NCBI GenBank assembly: GCA_964035545.1 | Contig: OZ037769.1 | Span: 3,751,001 to 3,815,000, forward strand | Reading direction: 5' to 3' | From: Bugula neritina | Taxonomy: Eukaryota > Bryozoa > Gymnolaemata > Cheilostomatida > Bugulidae | DNA: 64,000 nucleotides | In this document: positions 62,366-64,000 of the stretch, piece by piece | Numbering within the stretch: position 1 is the first letter of the stretch | Layout: each line of letters opens with the position of its first letter | Made by a program: the position numbers and the translations under genes | Notes under the pieces: model-generated | The model's input: the letters and a program-made list of their open reading frames with translations, nothing else | Databases searched by the model: none | What the model was told of the DNA's origin: nothing

Positions 62366-64000
62366 CTAATTCAAGCCTGTCTCAAACACTGCCAGTCTCT
62401 TGTAACCACCACAAGTACTCTTGTAGTCTGAGGTACACAACTCATCACACTCGGAATCTGATACTTGATAGTATCTGTTGAAATCGTGACTGCAATGACA
62501 TCTAAATGGGTAGCTTATTCCAGCAAACAAGTAGCCTACAATAATAAATACAATTTGCAATTATTTTTTAATACATTATTAGTGCATATATTATCAGACT
62601 TTGAGTTATTGTAATTTTTATTTGAAACCTTTTGCTGTGCGTAATTCATTACATATGCATATGCTCAGACTCATGTTTCATGTATTATTTTCATTGCATA
62701 GTAATATAAACAGCTTGCGAAGTTTAAATTTATTTATGTAAGATAATAAATGCAATACTATAACACTAGAAATAACAAATAAATTTTTAAATAAGAAAGC
62801 AAATCTTTAAACAATGAATAAGCGCTCTTAGTGATATCTTTATTTAAAGTTTTTGGAAAAACTCAATCTTATTCTAACTAATTTATCATAAATTCAGCAG
62901 ATAGCATATGATTGTCATATTCTCTCACCTTCATCTTTACATTCACTCTTACACAGTGTAGGAGTCAAGTCATAATCTGAGATGGAAATAGAGACATTCA
63001 TGGCTCTGTTTGAAAAGTCATCTTCATAACAGCCTAAAAATACAGTTGGAATCTGCCATCAACTAGCATTGCATTCTATTACATTGGATTGTTTGTATGA
63101 GAATTTTTAAAATTATTACTATTACAAAAATAAAGTACTATATTATACTTAGCGTTTAATTTTTAGCTGAAAAACTTGATATGGCATGTCTTTAAGAACA
63201 ATTGTGAATGTTTTCTTACCCAAATAGTCTGTTTTGTAGATAGAGTTGGATGAATATCCTCCACATTTCTCATTTCCAACTGGACAATCCGTGTTACAAT
63301 CATATGACTCACCATACGAACCATAAGACTGTCCACAGTAACACTCAGTCCCTGATTGTAGTCCAGCATATCTGTAACCTGGTAATTGTAAACTTATTAA
63401 ATTATTTTCTGCTAAGTTCCTACATAATGTTTTAACTCAGTTTGATCAAAAAACATCACTGAGCTTGGCTATTAGTTTTTATATACTAAAGTAAAACTTG
63501 CAAATATATGCCACTGCATGTAATTTCAATCTAGCCTATTTACTACTTTTGGAAATCTTCAGTAGCTGAAAAGAGCATTTTGTTTAAATAGAGAGCTGTA
63601 GTTACACATGACAGTTTTAGACTGAAAATATGGCTATATTTATGTTTACAAACTGAAAATCTTGAAAGTATACTCACACTGATTGAAAATAAATAAACGG
63701 ACACTATAAAAAGACACAATTGCTTTTGATTGGTTAGATTCAAATTAGATAAGCTACTTAATAAATATTTTATATTACTTTACCTTTATATTATGCAATT
63801 ATAACTAAAAATGCAATCTTTAATTGCAGTCAACTCACACTTTTATAACAACTATATGTTATGACTTGTAGCAATGCTTACCTCTGTTTGAACATGTAGA
63901 AGTACACTGGCTGGGATTGTTGTCCAATGACAATGTATATCCTGGTAGGTCACGTGTCCAAAGAGAGTCGTGGTAGCAGCCGAGATAGTGATACTTTTGG
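62366..64000 (-). CDS. Gene E: CD225-WSC paralog, only the last four exons in the window
   Basis: Exons in transcript order: 64000 (continuing beyond the window)-63882, 63378-63220, 63033-62929 and 62535-62366, ending in TAG. They match exons 8-11 of genes C and D in phase and length (159, 105 and 170 nt). They encode WSC3 (YHYLGCYHDSLWTRDLPGY, then RYAGLQSGTECYCG) and WSC4 (GCYEDDFSNRAMNVS, then YLFAGISYPFRCHCS, CGGYKRLAVFETGLN). The CD225 part is inferred from the paralogs and should lie beyond 64000. The copy is intact as far as seen. Confidence 0.85.

Overview
This window reads as nuclear DNA of an invertebrate animal. It is AT-rich, its genes are split into short exons with GT-AG introns, and it carries tRNA-derived SINEs, MITEs, a BEL/Pao-like LTR element, microsatellites and minisatellites. 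I cannot place the phylum from the sequence alone. Gene models below were built by hand from reading frames, splice signals and comparison of paralogous copies inside the window.

The locus is a cluster of three gene families. (1) Five genes join a CD225/dispanin membrane module (the IFITM, PRRT and SYNDIG superfamily) to WSC cysteine-rich, putatively carbohydrate-binding domains. Three are on the + strand (A 775-6343, 5' end outside the window; B 8706-14995; C 20410-27288). Two are on the - strand (D 56136-49257; E, only its last exons, 64000-62366). C and D are intact (629 and 620 codons, each CD225 plus four WSC). A and B carry in-frame stops in late WSC exons. (2) Four tandem + strand genes (33371-43664) encode small secreted proteins with one WSC domain each (121-127 aa), all sharing an almost identical signal-peptide exon. 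(3) An unrecognised gene pair, F (+, 45199-47336) and G (-, 61058-59050), encodes proteins of 376 and 363 aa. The first coding exon holds only the ATG, and both have a conserved promoter. Broken antisense copies of this family lie at 30363-31780 and inside the duplicated units of the secreted array.

Layout: A and B (0-15 kb); BEL/Pao-like element with two equal 1117-bp LTRs and a 5-bp target duplication (15494-19782); C (20-27 kb); a relic zone with broken WSC and F fragments (27-32 kb); the secreted WSC array (33-44 kb); hAT-type MITE and gene F (44-47 kb); D on the reverse strand (49-57 kb); a 1-kb minisatellite touching the 3' end of G (58-59 kb); G and partial E, both reverse (59-64 kb). 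C/D and F/G are inverted paralog pairs, so the locus grew by tandem and inverted duplication.

How the genes may work together is inference. Dispanins normally place the N-terminus in the cytosol and the C-terminus outside or in the lumen, so A-E would present arrays of WSC domains on the surface or in vesicles while the proline-rich, PPxY-bearing N-terminus faces cytosolic WW-domain partners. The neighbouring secreted single-WSC proteins could be soluble counterparts. An immune or allorecognition role fits the rapid duplication but is not shown by the sequence.
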